This document shows positions 24,867-34,013 of a DNA stretch of 64,000 nucleotides, piece by piece (the first letter of the stretch is position 1; each line of letters begins with the position of its first letter). Made by a program: the position numbers and the translations under genes. The stretch lies in NCBI RefSeq assembly GCF_003182155.1, contig NZ_QGTG01000007.1, forward strand, positions 248,001-312,000, read 5' to 3'. The notes below the pieces were generated by a model, which was not told where the DNA came from, did no database searches, and saw only the letters and a list, made by a program, of their open reading frames with translations. The DNA is from Chitinophaga sp. S165 (GTDB lineage Bacteria; Bacteroidota; Bacteroidia; Chitinophagales; Chitinophagaceae).

Positions 24867-26108
24867 CTATCTGCTAAGTAGTTTATCTATTGTCGCATCA
24901 AAATCCTGTTTAAATTTCGTGTGATACTCTTTGGCGGCAGGGCCGTAGAAGTTAGTCTCGATAGCAGCGATCTTTCCATCTTTATCCACAAAGATCGTTG
25001 TCGGGAAGTTTTTAAGTGCCGTTACCTGCGGGATGGTCTTTTCTGCTTTTTCCGGATCAGACGCCTGCACGCCGGTGTTCAGCATTTCGTATGGTACGTT
25101 GAATTTCTGCTGAAACTTCTTCAGGCTTTGTACCGATCTGCTTTCGTCAGTACTTAACTCATATCCCAGTGCAATGACCTCTATGCCCCTGTCTTTATTC
25201 TTCCGGTAGTATTCACTGAGAAAAGCTGTTTCGTCCATACAATTGGGGCACCATGATCCCATGATCTGTATGATCACTACTTTGCCTTTATACCGTGTAT
25301 CATTAATAGAAACTGCATTCCCGTCAATGTTCTTGAAACTGAAGTTGAGTTTTCCTTCGGCGGTGTTCTTTACTTCAGTTACAGGAGCGGCCGGTAGGGG
25401 CAGGGCTGCCTGTGCATTCCGATCCGCTACCCAGTTCTCTTTACCTTTTGCACCACTGTAAAAAGTACCGGTCATAGAGTCGCCGTTTATCTTTGCTTCA
25501 AAAAGAAAAGCATGGCTACCATCGAATGTGGAAAAGATGATCGAATCTCTGAAAATAGTTCCTTCCAGGTAACGATAGTCGGATGAGGGAGTAAGAATAG
25601 AGCCTGATACCTTGTTGTTATTTTGAGTGAAACTGCCTATTGCCGGCCGCTTGGTCTGATTGGGGCGTGTAAACTCCATCGACCATTTTCCCTGGATGTT
25701 TCCGCTTGCATTTGCCGCCATCGTTGCTGTATGACTTCCGGCAGGGTGAGCAGAGAAGGGGAAAAGGATATCACCATCCGCAGCACCACTTACCCATACG
25801 CCGGTGAGGCTGTCTATCCCTGTTTTCCTTACCCTGAAATAGGATTCAAATACGGGCAGGCGCATGATGGCCGAATCTCCGGTAAAAATGATCTTTTCTG
25901 TTTTAATCTTTTCTTCTCCATTTAAGATGTATGCAAAGAGTTGCTGCTGTTCGTACCGCAGGTCTATGACAAAGGGGATCTGTTTCCCATCATTTCTCTG
26001 CAGGGTGGCATTCCATTTTCCCGGTTTCAGGTCTTCTTTCTTTTGCTGTGCAGTCACGGCTATTGTCCAGATCAGACAGAAGGCCATTACTAGTTGTCGC
26101 TTTATCAT
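24867..26108 (-). CDS. Exported TlpA-like thioredoxin-fold protein
   Basis: 413 aa with a signal peptide (residues 1-21). Residues about 30-240 are a beta-rich region found before TlpA domains in Bacteroidota. Residues about 265-413 are a TlpA/thioredoxin domain with the redox motif GSWCPNC near residue 287 and the cis-Pro loop in KNFPTTIFVDKDGKI. It should reduce or shuffle disulfides in the periplasm. It lies 36 bp behind the DsbD-type reductase gene at 26144 on the same strand, which would supply its electrons, and ends at a strong terminator. Confidence 0.9.
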   Translation of the reverse strand: MIKRQLVMAFCLIWTIAVTAQQKKEDLKPGKWNATLQRNDGKQIPFVIDLRYEQQQLFAYILNGEEKIKTEKIIFTGDSAIMRLPVFESYFRVRKTGIDSLTGVWVSGAADGDILFPFSAHPAGSHTATMAANASGNIQGKWSMEFTRPNQTKRPAIGSFTQNNNKVSGSILTPSSDYRYLEGTIFRDSIIFSTFDGSHAFLFEAKINGDSMTGTFYSGAKGKENWVADRNAQAALPLPAAPVTEVKNTAEGKLNFSFKNIDGNAVSINDTRYKGKVVIIQIMGSWCPNCMDETAFLSEYYRKNKDRGIEVIALGYELSTDESRSVQSLKKFQQKFNVPYEMLNTGVQASDPEKAEKTIPQVTALKNFPTTIFVDKDGKIAAIETNFYGPAAKEYHTKFKQDFDATIDKLLSR

Positions 26109-26143
26109 GTATCTGCTTTTTATTTTAAGTGCCTGTTGTTGCT

Positions 26144-27823
26144 TTATTTGCCAAAAGATGTAATGCCTGATCGTAGATAAGCTGCGTAGTTAGAAGGGTT
26201 GTAATCGGCCCCTTTGGGTGCTACAAGCTCTTTTTCTGTGGATGGGTCCAGCAGCACATAGAAAGGTTGTGCATTCGCATTGAACTGTCTGGCCTGTATG
26301 TCACTGTTTAACGCCCCGATAGTAGTCACCTTCCGTTTGCTGAAGGGGCTCACATACTGTTCGTTTGCAGGGAGTGCTGTTTTATCATCCACATACAATT
26401 GAATAAGCACATAACTGTTTTTTAATAAGCCAAGTACATCTTTATCAGGCCATACGGCGGCTTCCATTTTTCTGCAGTTTACGCAGGCATGTCCGGTGAA
26501 GTCAATAATAACAGGTTTACCGACTTTCTTTGCATATGCCACACCTTCCTTATAATCGAAGAAGGGCTGGAGGTTTAAAGGTTTGTCAAAGAGGTTTGCG
26601 TACTTTCTGGGCTGATCATCCTGCTGACCGCCTGCTTGACCTGACTGTTGATTCTCTGTACCTGCACCCAACTGGCGGGTATAAAGGTCAAAGTCCTGCG
26701 TTGACTGAGGGGGCAGGAACGCTGAAATAGCTTTCAGCGGTGCACCCCAAAGTCCCGGAACCATATAAACAGAGAATGAAAATACGATAATGGCCATGAA
26801 TAAGCGGGGAACTGTGACATGTTTTTCATCGCCATCATGGCTGAATTTAAGTTTTCCCAGTAAATAGAAGCCTGCCAGGGCGGTAATAGTGATCCAGAGT
26901 ACCAGGAATACCTCCCGGTCAAAGAGATGCCAGTGATACACCAGGTCTACATTACTCAGGAATTTTAATGACAGTGCCAGTTCGAGGAACCCGAGACAAA
27001 CCTTCACACTATTCAGCCAGGACCCTGATTTAGGCAAACTGGTTAGCCAGGATGGGAACAATGCGAATAATACAAACGGAAGTGATAACGCTACTGCAAA
27101 GCCCAGCATACCGATGGCTGGTCCCAGGCGCGCTCCGGAAACGGCTGCCTCCACCAGCAAGGTGCCAATGATAGGGCCTGTACAACTGAAGGATACCAGG
27201 GCCAGCGCTGCGGCCATAAAGAAGATACCGGTAAAACCTTTCTTCCCGCTGTTGCCACCAACTTTATTCATCCAGCTGGCAGGCAGGGTGAGCTCGAACG
27301 CACCAAAGAAAGATGCAGCAAATAGTACCAGCAACAGGAAGAACACAAAGTTGAAAATGCCGTTTGTAGAGAGTGCGTTGAGTGCGTCCGCCCCGAATAT
27401 GATCGTGATCAGGATACCTAGTCCGACGTAGATGAGGATAATGGAAAGTCCGTATGTAAGGGCGTCAAGTATGCCTTTCCGCCTGCTTTGATTCCGTTTG
27501 GTGAAGAAGCCTACAGTAAGCGGTAACATGGGGAAGATGCAGGGTAACAATACCGCTGCAAAACCACCCAGCAGTCCGCCGAGGAATATAGTGAACAGGT
27601 CCGGATGATGTGTCTGTGCTGCTGCCTGTGAGCCTATTTGCTGTAATGCGGATGATACTACAGTGGTGTCAACTCCCGCAATGCTGTCGACTGTTGAAAG
27701 ATCGTTGATGTCTGAAAAGATCAGCGCTTCAGTATCTGCATCGGCTTTTTGCTGTGCCCATGAAGTGCCGCTGATGCAGAACAGGGAGAGTATAGTGAAG
27801 AGGCTGTATAATATCTTTTTCAT
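26144..27823 (-). CDS. DsbD-type membrane thiol-disulfide reductase (lacking the N-terminal alpha domain)
   Basis: 559 aa from the ATG at 27823 (MKKILYSLF). After a signal peptide and linker come eight hydrophobic segments of the CcdA/DsbD beta domain, with the redox cysteines in LLPCIFPMLP and SFSCTGPIIG. A C-terminal thioredoxin-like gamma domain has the pair in GHACVNCRKME. DsbD moves electrons from cytoplasmic thioredoxin to periplasmic acceptors. The N-terminal DsbD-alpha domain of the enterobacterial protein is absent and encoded separately at 28136. The TlpA-like gene follows after 36 bp. Confidence 0.92.
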   Translation of the reverse strand: MKKILYSLFTILSLFCISGTSWAQQKADADTEALIFSDINDLSTVDSIAGVDTTVVSSALQQIGSQAAAQTHHPDLFTIFLGGLLGGFAAVLLPCIFPMLPLTVGFFTKRNQSRRKGILDALTYGLSIILIYVGLGILITIIFGADALNALSTNGIFNFVFFLLLVLFAASFFGAFELTLPASWMNKVGGNSGKKGFTGIFFMAAALALVSFSCTGPIIGTLLVEAAVSGARLGPAIGMLGFAVALSLPFVLFALFPSWLTSLPKSGSWLNSVKVCLGFLELALSLKFLSNVDLVYHWHLFDREVFLVLWITITALAGFYLLGKLKFSHDGDEKHVTVPRLFMAIIVFSFSVYMVPGLWGAPLKAISAFLPPQSTQDFDLYTRQLGAGTENQQSGQAGGQQDDQPRKYANLFDKPLNLQPFFDYKEGVAYAKKVGKPVIIDFTGHACVNCRKMEAAVWPDKDVLGLLKNSYVLIQLYVDDKTALPANEQYVSPFSKRKVTTIGALNSDIQARQFNANAQPFYVLLDPSTEKELVAPKGADYNPSNYAAYLRSGITSFGK

Positions 27824-28015
27824 GCGCTTATCGTTTTCTGTCTTACGTGATATCTGATGTTTTACAATACAATTCAAATGTAGACAAGGCCGGTACGAAG
27901 AATAAGCAGGAACATGCTGAACCGGACAAATTGCAGATTGAATCAGGCGTTTAATGTGTTCAATATCTGGCGTTATTGCAATCTGAAATGGTGCATGTTC
28001 ATACTGATAATGTGT

Positions 28016-28055
28016 AAAAACAAAGAAGCAGGCGCTGATACCCGCCCGCTTCTTT
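28016..28055 (-). terminator. Rho-independent terminator after DsbD-alpha gene
   Basis: A 12-bp stem with one mismatch (28022-28033 with 28044-28055). On the minus strand it is followed by GTTTTT. It separates the DUF2911/DsbD-alpha operon from the DsbD gene. Confidence 0.75.
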
Positions 28056-28135
28056 TTGTTTGTTGTTTGTCCTGTTTGTTGTAACCCCAGCAGGACTGTG
28101 TAGTCCCACTTTTCCTGTTTGTATGAAATTTCCAG

Positions 28136-28585
28136 CTATTTTATATCGACGTTGAATGCGATCATTGAAGGAGGCAGGCATTGCTGGTCGCTGCACACCA
28201 TGAAACTGATCTCCCCTTTGGCAGAGGCCTGGGTCTCCTGTAATTTTATTTTCTGTTGGAAGATGACAGTATTCTCGAAGTATTTTACTTCTACACCAAA
28301 CTGTTTTTCCAGTTTACTGGCAGGCTTCGGTTGCTGAACGCTACCTGTCAGCTGATATGAACGATCGGGAGTGAAGGTGATGGAAGTACCGACAGGGCCT
28401 CCTTCCGGCGTATCTAAAGAATAGATGTGCCATCCTTTCTCCATTGTTGCTTTTATGAAGATGGTCGCTTCTGTTGCAGATGTTTTCTTCGCAGCATAAC
28501 TCCATTTTACTGGTTTCAATATCTGTGCATCTACAGAAGACCATATCAAAGAGCAAAGCATACTAAGCAGGACTATAGATTTCAT
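28136..28585 (-). CDS. Stand-alone DsbD-alpha (N-terminal) domain protein
   Basis: 149 aa with a signal peptide (residues 1-20). The rest matches the immunoglobulin-like N-terminal domain of DsbD: VKWSYAAKKTSATEATIFI near the start and the cysteine pair in MVCSDQQCLPP near residue 135, which in DsbD-alpha passes electrons to periplasmic substrates. The partner membrane domain is at 26144. The start is 32 bp after the DUF2911 gene's stop, so those two are co-transcribed, and a terminator follows. Confidence 0.88.
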   Translation of the reverse strand: MKSIVLLSMLCSLIWSSVDAQILKPVKWSYAAKKTSATEATIFIKATMEKGWHIYSLDTPEGGPVGTSITFTPDRSYQLTGSVQQPKPASKLEKQFGVEVKYFENTVIFQQKIKLQETQASAKGEISFMVCSDQQCLPPSMIAFNVDIK

Positions 28586-28617
28586 AATTGTAATGTTTAT
28601 ACTGGTGAACGTAATGT

Positions 28618-29478
28618 TTATTTCTTCTTGGCAATGGCCAGTGCTTCCTGGTTCAGGCGCAGGTACTCGCTGTCATTGCTTTCTGTGGATATCCTGATAC
28701 CTTCTTCAGCGGCTTTGATAGCACCGGCTTTATCTCCTTTTCTCAGCAGCATACGGGATTCGTACACCCTGTAAGAACCTCTCTTTGGAAAATCCTTTTT
28801 TGCCCTGGCTATCCATCCGAGTGCTTTATCTGTATCTTTATTATGTAGGTAATAGTATTGGATAGATGTAAAGTAAACCAGGTTCGATACTTCTTTTTCT
28901 GCCATCAGGCGGTCAATATTCGCAAGTATCTTTTCTTCATCGTTAGATTGCATGTGTATATCCACGCTTATTTTGTCCCAGCTAAGATTAAGAACAGTAT
29001 TTTCTGTAGTGGCATTCTCAAATCCGAACGTTAAAGTTTCCTGTTTCTGTTTTGCAGCAGCTGCTTTGACATTGAAACGCAGGAAGTCGTTCTCCTGTTT
29101 GTAAGAATAAGAACCCCAATCGCCCACTTTCTTGCTCAGAATGATAGTCCAGGAATCTTTATTGGGGATGGTAAACAATGAATAACTGCCGGCAGGAATG
29201 GCATGTCCTTCGAGTAACACATTTTCCGTAAATGTTATCTGTGTAGATGTGTTCGCACCTGTACGCCATACTTCGCCATAAGGGACGAGCGCTCCGAATA
29301 TTTCCCTTCCTTTAACATTAGGTCTTGAATAGGTGAGCGTGATCTTTCCTATGCCTAATTCCTGGGTCAGGGTTTGCGTTGTACTTGTATTTGGAACACC
29401 TGGTACCTGTGCATAAGTAGTTACGCTTGTGAACAGTACCAGTATCATTATGATCATCGTGTTAATTGTCTTCTTCAT
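28618..29478 (-). CDS. DUF2911 domain exported protein
   Basis: 286 aa with a signal peptide (cleavage near TYAQ, residue 24). Residues about 40-175 are DUF2911: ITLTYSRPNVKGREIFG, PYGEVWRTGANTSTQITF and IPAGSYSLFTIPNK are its hallmark stretches. The C-terminal 100 residues are helical and TPR-like (ALGWIARAKKDFPKRGSY). The domain is common in Bacteroidota and its function is not known. It heads an operon with the DsbD-alpha gene. Confidence 0.88.
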   Translation of the reverse strand: MKKTINTMIIMILVLFTSVTTYAQVPGVPNTSTTQTLTQELGIGKITLTYSRPNVKGREIFGALVPYGEVWRTGANTSTQITFTENVLLEGHAIPAGSYSLFTIPNKDSWTIILSKKVGDWGSYSYKQENDFLRFNVKAAAAKQKQETLTFGFENATTENTVLNLSWDKISVDIHMQSNDEEKILANIDRLMAEKEVSNLVYFTSIQYYYLHNKDTDKALGWIARAKKDFPKRGSYRVYESRMLLRKGDKAGAIKAAEEGIRISTESNDSEYLRLNQEALAIAKKK

Positions 29479-29821
29479 TTACGTTATGTTTATCGTTTTA
29501 CTTTTTTCTTTTGTTTGGCAGAAATACAATGCAAATAGACGGGAATCCGTGCTGATGGCGTAGTGGAAAACAGGCAAGCAGACAAATAAACGGGCGAAGT
29601 GGACAGGAGAGGGGGCGAATTTATCCCGGGTTGTAGACTGCCGGACGGTACTACCTGTGGAGCCTGGAAGATGTTATACGGTATTAGGGCTGGAATCGAT
29701 TGATTTATTTACAGGGTATTACAATCAAATAAATGCATGAACAATTTATTTTCAGGAACGTTAATTTACCAGACACGTTACTCTAGTTCCCTCAATTTTG
29801 TTCATCTTAAAACTCTATTTT
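29479..29821. other. Intergenic region with no recognised feature
   Basis: 343 bp between the divergent DUF2911 and bacilliredoxin genes. It must hold both promoters, but I see only a one-mismatch -7 element (CAATTTTG, 29793-29800) ahead of the plus-strand gene. Confidence 0.5.
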
Positions 29822-30241
29822 ATGCCTTATTCTCCACTGCTGATAAAACCGTTCAGAGAAGAACTAACAGACGTTAGCGTTGAAGAATTACTGACTTCGG
29901 AAGATGTGGATAAAGCACTTAATCTGCCTGGCACTACGCTTGTTGTAGTGAACAGCGTTTGTGGCTGCGCCGCTGGTGTAGCACGTCCGGCTGTAAGACG
30001 ATTGATGCAAAGCGATTCGGGCAGGAAGCCTGACAGGGTAGTGAGTGTATTTGCGGGACAGGATCTGGAAGCTACTGCTCGCCTCCGCAGTTATATTCCT
30101 GACATTCCCCCATCATCACCTTCTTTTGCACTTTTTAAAGATAGAGAGCTTATTTTCTTTATCCCTAAACATAGAATAGAGGGACGTTCCTCAGAAGCGT
30201 TGACTAGCGATTTACTGGCTGTTTTTGAAGAATACGCTTAA
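29822..30241 (+). CDS. Bacilliredoxin (BrxA/BrxB, YphP family)
   Basis: 139 aa from the ATG at 29822. It opens MPYSPLLIKPFREELTD and carries the family CGC active site in NSVCGCAAGVARP near residue 49. Bacilliredoxins remove bacillithiol from S-thiolated proteins in the cytoplasm, and Bacteroidota make bacillithiol, so the assignment fits. DIPPSSPSFALFKDRELIFFIPKH (quoted by position about 94-117) is also typical. It is monocistronic; a hairpin follows at 30254. Confidence 0.92.
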   Translation: MPYSPLLIKPFREELTDVSVEELLTSEDVDKALNLPGTTLVVVNSVCGCAAGVARPAVRRLMQSDSGRKPDRVVSVFAGQDLEATARLRSYIPDIPPSSPSFALFKDRELIFFIPKHRIEGRSSEALTSDLLAVFEEYA

Positions 30242-30253
30242 GTATCCGGCCAA

Positions 30254-30292
30254 TCCCGGGAAATAGCTGCATCAGGTAGTTACTTCCCGGGA
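30254..30292. terminator. Hairpin between convergent genes
   Basis: TCCCGGGAA (30254-30262) pairs with TTCCCGGGA (30284-30292), with partial pairing inside the loop. No T-run, so a weak terminator candidate for both converging genes. Confidence 0.4.
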
Positions 30293-30326
30293 ATACTAAC
30301 GTGTGACTGGCTTTATATTATTTCTA

Positions 30327-30875
30327 TCAGCCCCCGTATTTGGCGCTGATCAAATCGACCGCGGTCTGCAGTGTGTTTTTTGCTGCGTCCCGTATGCTCT
30401 GTTCAATCTGAGAAGTACTTTTAGTGTGTGCAAGCAATGCTTTTTGTTCACGGAACACCAGGTGCGCCATAACAGATTCGCTACCCCAGAAGAAGTCATA
30501 AATGAGCGCAACACCTTCATCGCCTGCTTCCATATAATGTGCAATGCCCTTTAGCCAGGCCAGGATTGGCAAGCTTTCATAATAATTTTCACAGAAGAAT
30601 ACGACACTGAAAGACCATATTCCCTGGCCTTCTTCCTCCTGCTCATGCCCTGCTGTTTGTGGATCTTTTATGAGGGATTCCAGCATGTCCCGGTTCGTCG
30701 CTGACGAACAAGCAGGGATTTCGGTCAATGGTGACGGAGAATACATTTCACGGCTCTCCCACCAGGATGCCCAGTCCTGATCAACTTCAGCTGCCATTGG
30801 CTTGTCCTGGAAGAAACGTTCCAGGTTATCCTTCTTTATTTTAAGTTTTACGTATAGGGAACTTAGTTCTGACAT
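30327..30875 (-). CDS. Unknown cytoplasmic protein
   Basis: 182 aa, no signal peptide or membrane segment. It is rich in Trp and acidic residues (DQDWASWWESREMYSPSP, EQEEEGQGIWSFSVVFF, LALIYDFFWGSESV-like), a composition often seen in immunity-type or small regulatory proteins, but no family is recognised. It is convergent with the bacilliredoxin gene and divergent from the exported protein at 30987. Confidence 0.65.
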   Translation of the reverse strand: MSELSSLYVKLKIKKDNLERFFQDKPMAAEVDQDWASWWESREMYSPSPLTEIPACSSATNRDMLESLIKDPQTAGHEQEEEGQGIWSFSVVFFCENYYESLPILAWLKGIAHYMEAGDEGVALIYDFFWGSESVMAHLVFREQKALLAHTKSTSQIEQSIRDAAKNTLQTAVDLISAKYGG

Positions 30876-30986
30876 ATGAGTTAAGGTTATAGTGATAGAG
30901 ATTAAATATAGAAAAATGACTTCAGGGAATGATTTCTTTGTAACTTAAATAATGCATAATTTACATTTATCTCATACCTAAGAAAG

Positions 30987-31775
30987 ATGCTTAAGCCCAC
31001 ATTACTGCTGTTTATTACGCTTACATACTGCTGTTGTTATTGCTTTGCACAGACAGATAGTAATATAGTTACTCAAACGGTGAAACTGGTAGATCCTCTT
31101 ATCATAAGTGAAAGGATTGATGGCCCGGCAAATGTCAGGGATAAAATAGGAGGCGCGCTGTTGTTTACTTTAAATGATAATGTCCCTGTAGAAACTGCGG
31201 AAGAGACGAATAAGTGGTACGTGATAGGTCTAATATTAGATCTGTCTCCTGCTCAATTCAAATCTCACCGGATTGAAAAGGGAAGTACACTGTATGTAAA
31301 TGGGGAAGCAGTGGGTACTGCTCTGGCAGTGCTAAAATTGGATGAAGTATTTAATGAGAAGAATAAATTGACAGGCGTGCTGACAGGATATACCTCAGTA
31401 CAAAATATAAGAACTGAAACTTTACCTGAAACGGTATTGAGCAGGATTATTAACCAGCCTACTGTTGGATTGGCACAGTTAAAAGATTTTATCAAAGGAT
31501 ATCAGTTTGGGAAATCCACGAGTTGTGGATACACGTCATATACCCTCAATGGAGGTGTTGCTTATGGTCCTTCGTCGCCTATCAGACTGGAATTATTATT
31601 TAATGAAAAGAATAACTTGTTTGGTATAGTGCATTTGAGGGAGCTGGAATATGAACACAGTACCGCATATAAGCTTAATCGCGGCTTTTCCCTTACAGTA
31701 ATAGGTCAGCAGCCAGAGGGGCAGATCAAAGCGTTTATTAAGCAGTTCAACGCAATGATTAACCTGGCGGACTGA
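30987..31775 (+). CDS. Exported protein with possible SH3-like domain, unknown function
   Basis: 262 aa. The first 21 residues are a Cys-rich signal peptide (LTYCCCYCFAQ), possibly processed as a lipoprotein-like signal. Residues about 35-75 (IDGPANVRDKIGGALLFTLND and NKWYVIGL, quoted by parts) look like a bacterial SH3 domain. The rest has no recognisable motif. It is monocistronic. Confidence 0.65.
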   Translation: MLKPTLLLFITLTYCCCYCFAQTDSNIVTQTVKLVDPLIISERIDGPANVRDKIGGALLFTLNDNVPVETAEETNKWYVIGLILDLSPAQFKSHRIEKGSTLYVNGEAVGTALAVLKLDEVFNEKNKLTGVLTGYTSVQNIRTETLPETVLSRIINQPTVGLAQLKDFIKGYQFGKSTSCGYTSYTLNGGVAYGPSSPIRLELLFNEKNNLFGIVHLRELEYEHSTAYKLNRGFSLTVIGQQPEGQIKAFIKQFNAMINLAD

Positions 31776-31883
31776 GTTCATGGCAATGTGCTTTATCTGA
31801 GGACATCTTCTTGCATGGGAGCAAAGATATTGCATTATTGGACTTTATCTTCAGCCCCTGTAATATGCCCTTATACGTACAGT

Positions 31884-31897
31884 GATTGTTCACAATC
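31884..31897. promoter_or_regulatory. 14-bp palindrome upstream of serine hydrolase gene
   Basis: GATTGT-TC-ACAATC is a perfect inverted repeat about 140 bp before the ATG at 32036. It is a candidate regulator site with no identified partner. Confidence 0.3.
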
Positions 31898-32035
31898 GAA
31901 CAGTCAGCAGGTTACCGTATAATATAACTGTTTGAAATAAAGGAAGCTGCATCGTTGGTACAGCATTGGGAATTCGTTAACTTACTGTATACGGAAAGAC
32001 ACCCGCGACAGATTCAACCACAATATACATTGCAT

Positions 32036-33229
32036 ATGAAAAGGATTTTCGTTTATCTGATGTTAATGCTATGCTGCACCATTCGGGGAATAGCGCAGGA
32101 GGCATATGATTCTGCCGACGTACAAATAAAAAGGCTAATGGTGGAACAGCACATCCCTGGTTTTGCTACCGCTATTGTCAAAGATGGAAAATTAGCATGG
32201 TCCAGGGCTTATGGACAAGCTGACATTGCTAATAACAAAGCGATGAGCATTGATGGTATAATGAACATCGGATCAGTGTCCAAGACATTTACAGCAACGG
32301 CTTTGATGCAGCTATGGGAAAAAGGAAAAATTGATCTGAACGCGGATATTAACACATATCTTGATTTTAAGATCATCAATCCAAAACATCCGGATAAGCC
32401 CATCACTGTTTTCCAGATCCTAACACATACCTCCTCTATCATTGACAGTAAGGCGTATGAAGACAGTTATGCCTGCGGAGATCCGACCCTTACCCTGAAC
32501 GACTGGATCCGTGGTGTGCTGGCTGCTGATGGAAAGTTATATAATAACGGTGACAGCTTTGCAGACTGGCTTCCGGGAGAAAAGCGCAGGTATTCAAATG
32601 TTGCATTCGGGCTACTTGGGCTGATTGTGGAAAAGGTAGCCAAACAACCTTTCAATTTGTATTGTGAGGAAAATATTTTCCGACCCCTGGGTATGAAAAA
32701 CACCGGATGGATGATTAGTGAAGTAGATACGAGCAATTATATCCGGCCCTATGCCTACATCACGGAACAGAACAAAAAGGATATTCTGACAATTACAAGA
32801 TTATACCGTAATGAATCTGAGTTTAAGGTCGGTACCTATGTACAGAATTGTTTGTATAGCTTCCCCAATTATCCCGACGGACTTGTAAGGACCAGCGTAC
32901 GTGAAATATCTTATTATCTGGCGGCAATACTGAATGGCGGTGAACTGCATGGCAAACGGATACTGAAAAAAGCGACGCTTGACAAAATGCTTACAACACA
33001 ATTGGAGTTGGATAAGACGCAAGGGTTAACATGGCGTACATCCGAATTCGAAACGCCATCCGGTAAGGTGACGTTATGGGGGCATTCTGGTCTTGATCCC
33101 GGTATTCAGACATTCTTGTATTTCGATCGTGAAAAGAAAACGGGTGTTATCACTTTTCAGAATAATACCTCTGATGGGGTTTCGCGTGTCGTGGGCGCAT
33201 TGTATAGCGCTGCGACCGGTAAGAAGTAA
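32036..33229 (+). CDS. Exported serine hydrolase, beta-lactamase/penicillin-binding (class C) family
   Basis: 397 aa from the ATG at 32036 (MKRIFVYLMLMLCC), which gives a proper signal peptide; an earlier in-frame start at 31955 adds 27 residues. The catalytic motifs of the Beta-lactamase/PBP4*-like family are present: SxxK in GSVSKTFTA near residue 82, YxN in YSNVAFG near 185 and a C-terminal HSG in WGHSGLDPG. Members are esterases, D-aminopeptidases or peptidoglycan hydrolases, so true beta-lactamase activity should not be assumed. It stands alone. Confidence 0.9.
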   Translation: MKRIFVYLMLMLCCTIRGIAQEAYDSADVQIKRLMVEQHIPGFATAIVKDGKLAWSRAYGQADIANNKAMSIDGIMNIGSVSKTFTATALMQLWEKGKIDLNADINTYLDFKIINPKHPDKPITVFQILTHTSSIIDSKAYEDSYACGDPTLTLNDWIRGVLAADGKLYNNGDSFADWLPGEKRRYSNVAFGLLGLIVEKVAKQPFNLYCEENIFRPLGMKNTGWMISEVDTSNYIRPYAYITEQNKKDILTITRLYRNESEFKVGTYVQNCLYSFPNYPDGLVRTSVREISYYLAAILNGGELHGKRILKKATLDKMLTTQLELDKTQGLTWRTSEFETPSGKVTLWGHSGLDPGIQTFLYFDREKKTGVITFQNNTSDGVSRVVGALYSAATGKK

Positions 33230-33444
33230 CAGGAGATTGGCTCTGTCCCGGTTTCAATGATATTTGATAAATATGCTTCTTTCCGGCCGGCTATTTATTG
33301 CCGGTCGGAGAGAAATCCTGTACCTTTGATGTAATTATTCCCCTCAAAATAAGATTCCCCAATAGCCTCATATCTTAATAAACTCCAGGAACTACAACGC
33401 GCTTTGCTGAATTTATCGGTATGTCAATTATAAAAATACTGGTT

Positions 33445-33957
33445 ATGAAAAAGAATGCTTTTCTGCTGCTGTTGACGTTGTTTTTCTGCATAATCCCAAC
33501 ATATGCTAAAAGTACATTTGTGAGAGTGTTTGATATGCAGGGGCACAAAATTGCCAAAGGAAATCTTGTAGCAACTACAGATACTTCCATCTTACTTCGG
33601 AGTAACAAAATATTACATGAGGTCCATCTGAAAGATATAGGCACCATTAAGACAAAAAGGGCTATCGGGCATTCTATGGCAATTGGCGCTGCTATAGGCA
33701 GTTTGTCGGGATTAACTTTAGGGATTGCAACAAATAATGTACTTGAGGACGATTTTGGTTTTGATGTGGAAGAAAGCGAAACCGGAAGCATCATTGCCGA
33801 AAGTACGCTTGCCGGCATTGCAACAGGTGCTGCTATAGGGCTTATCATTGATTTGGTCCAGAGAAGAAAAACAATTGTGATCAATGGAGATGTAAAGGAG
33901 TGGCAGCAGAAAAGAACAATACTTGATCTTATTCTGGATGATCGCCGTAACAAGTAA
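33445..33957 (+). CDS. Exported protein with glycine-zipper-like segment, unknown function
   Basis: 170 aa from the ATG at 33445, giving the signal peptide MKKNAFLLLLTLFF. Two short Gly/Ala-rich hydrophobic stretches (SMAIGAAIGSLSGLTLGIA and STLAGIATGAAIGLIIDL) resemble glycine zippers that insert into membranes. The N-terminal part (VRVFDMQGHKIAKGNLVATTD) reads like a small beta domain. Function unknown. A bidirectional terminator follows. Confidence 0.7.
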   Translation: MKKNAFLLLLTLFFCIIPTYAKSTFVRVFDMQGHKIAKGNLVATTDTSILLRSNKILHEVHLKDIGTIKTKRAIGHSMAIGAAIGSLSGLTLGIATNNVLEDDFGFDVEESETGSIIAESTLAGIATGAAIGLIIDLVQRRKTIVINGDVKEWQQKRTILDLILDDRRNK

Positions 33958-33979
33958 ACCAATTTGTTAGCTATAAAAA

Positions 33980-34012
33980 AAAGAGGCCGGGACATTCCAC
34001 GGCCTCTTTGCT
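33980..34012. terminator. Bidirectional terminator
   Basis: A perfect 10-bp stem (33980-33989 with 34000-34009), 10-nt loop, with an A-run before and T-rich sequence after. It ends both converging genes (33445 plus, 34014 minus). Confidence 0.85.
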
Positions 34013-34013
34013 T

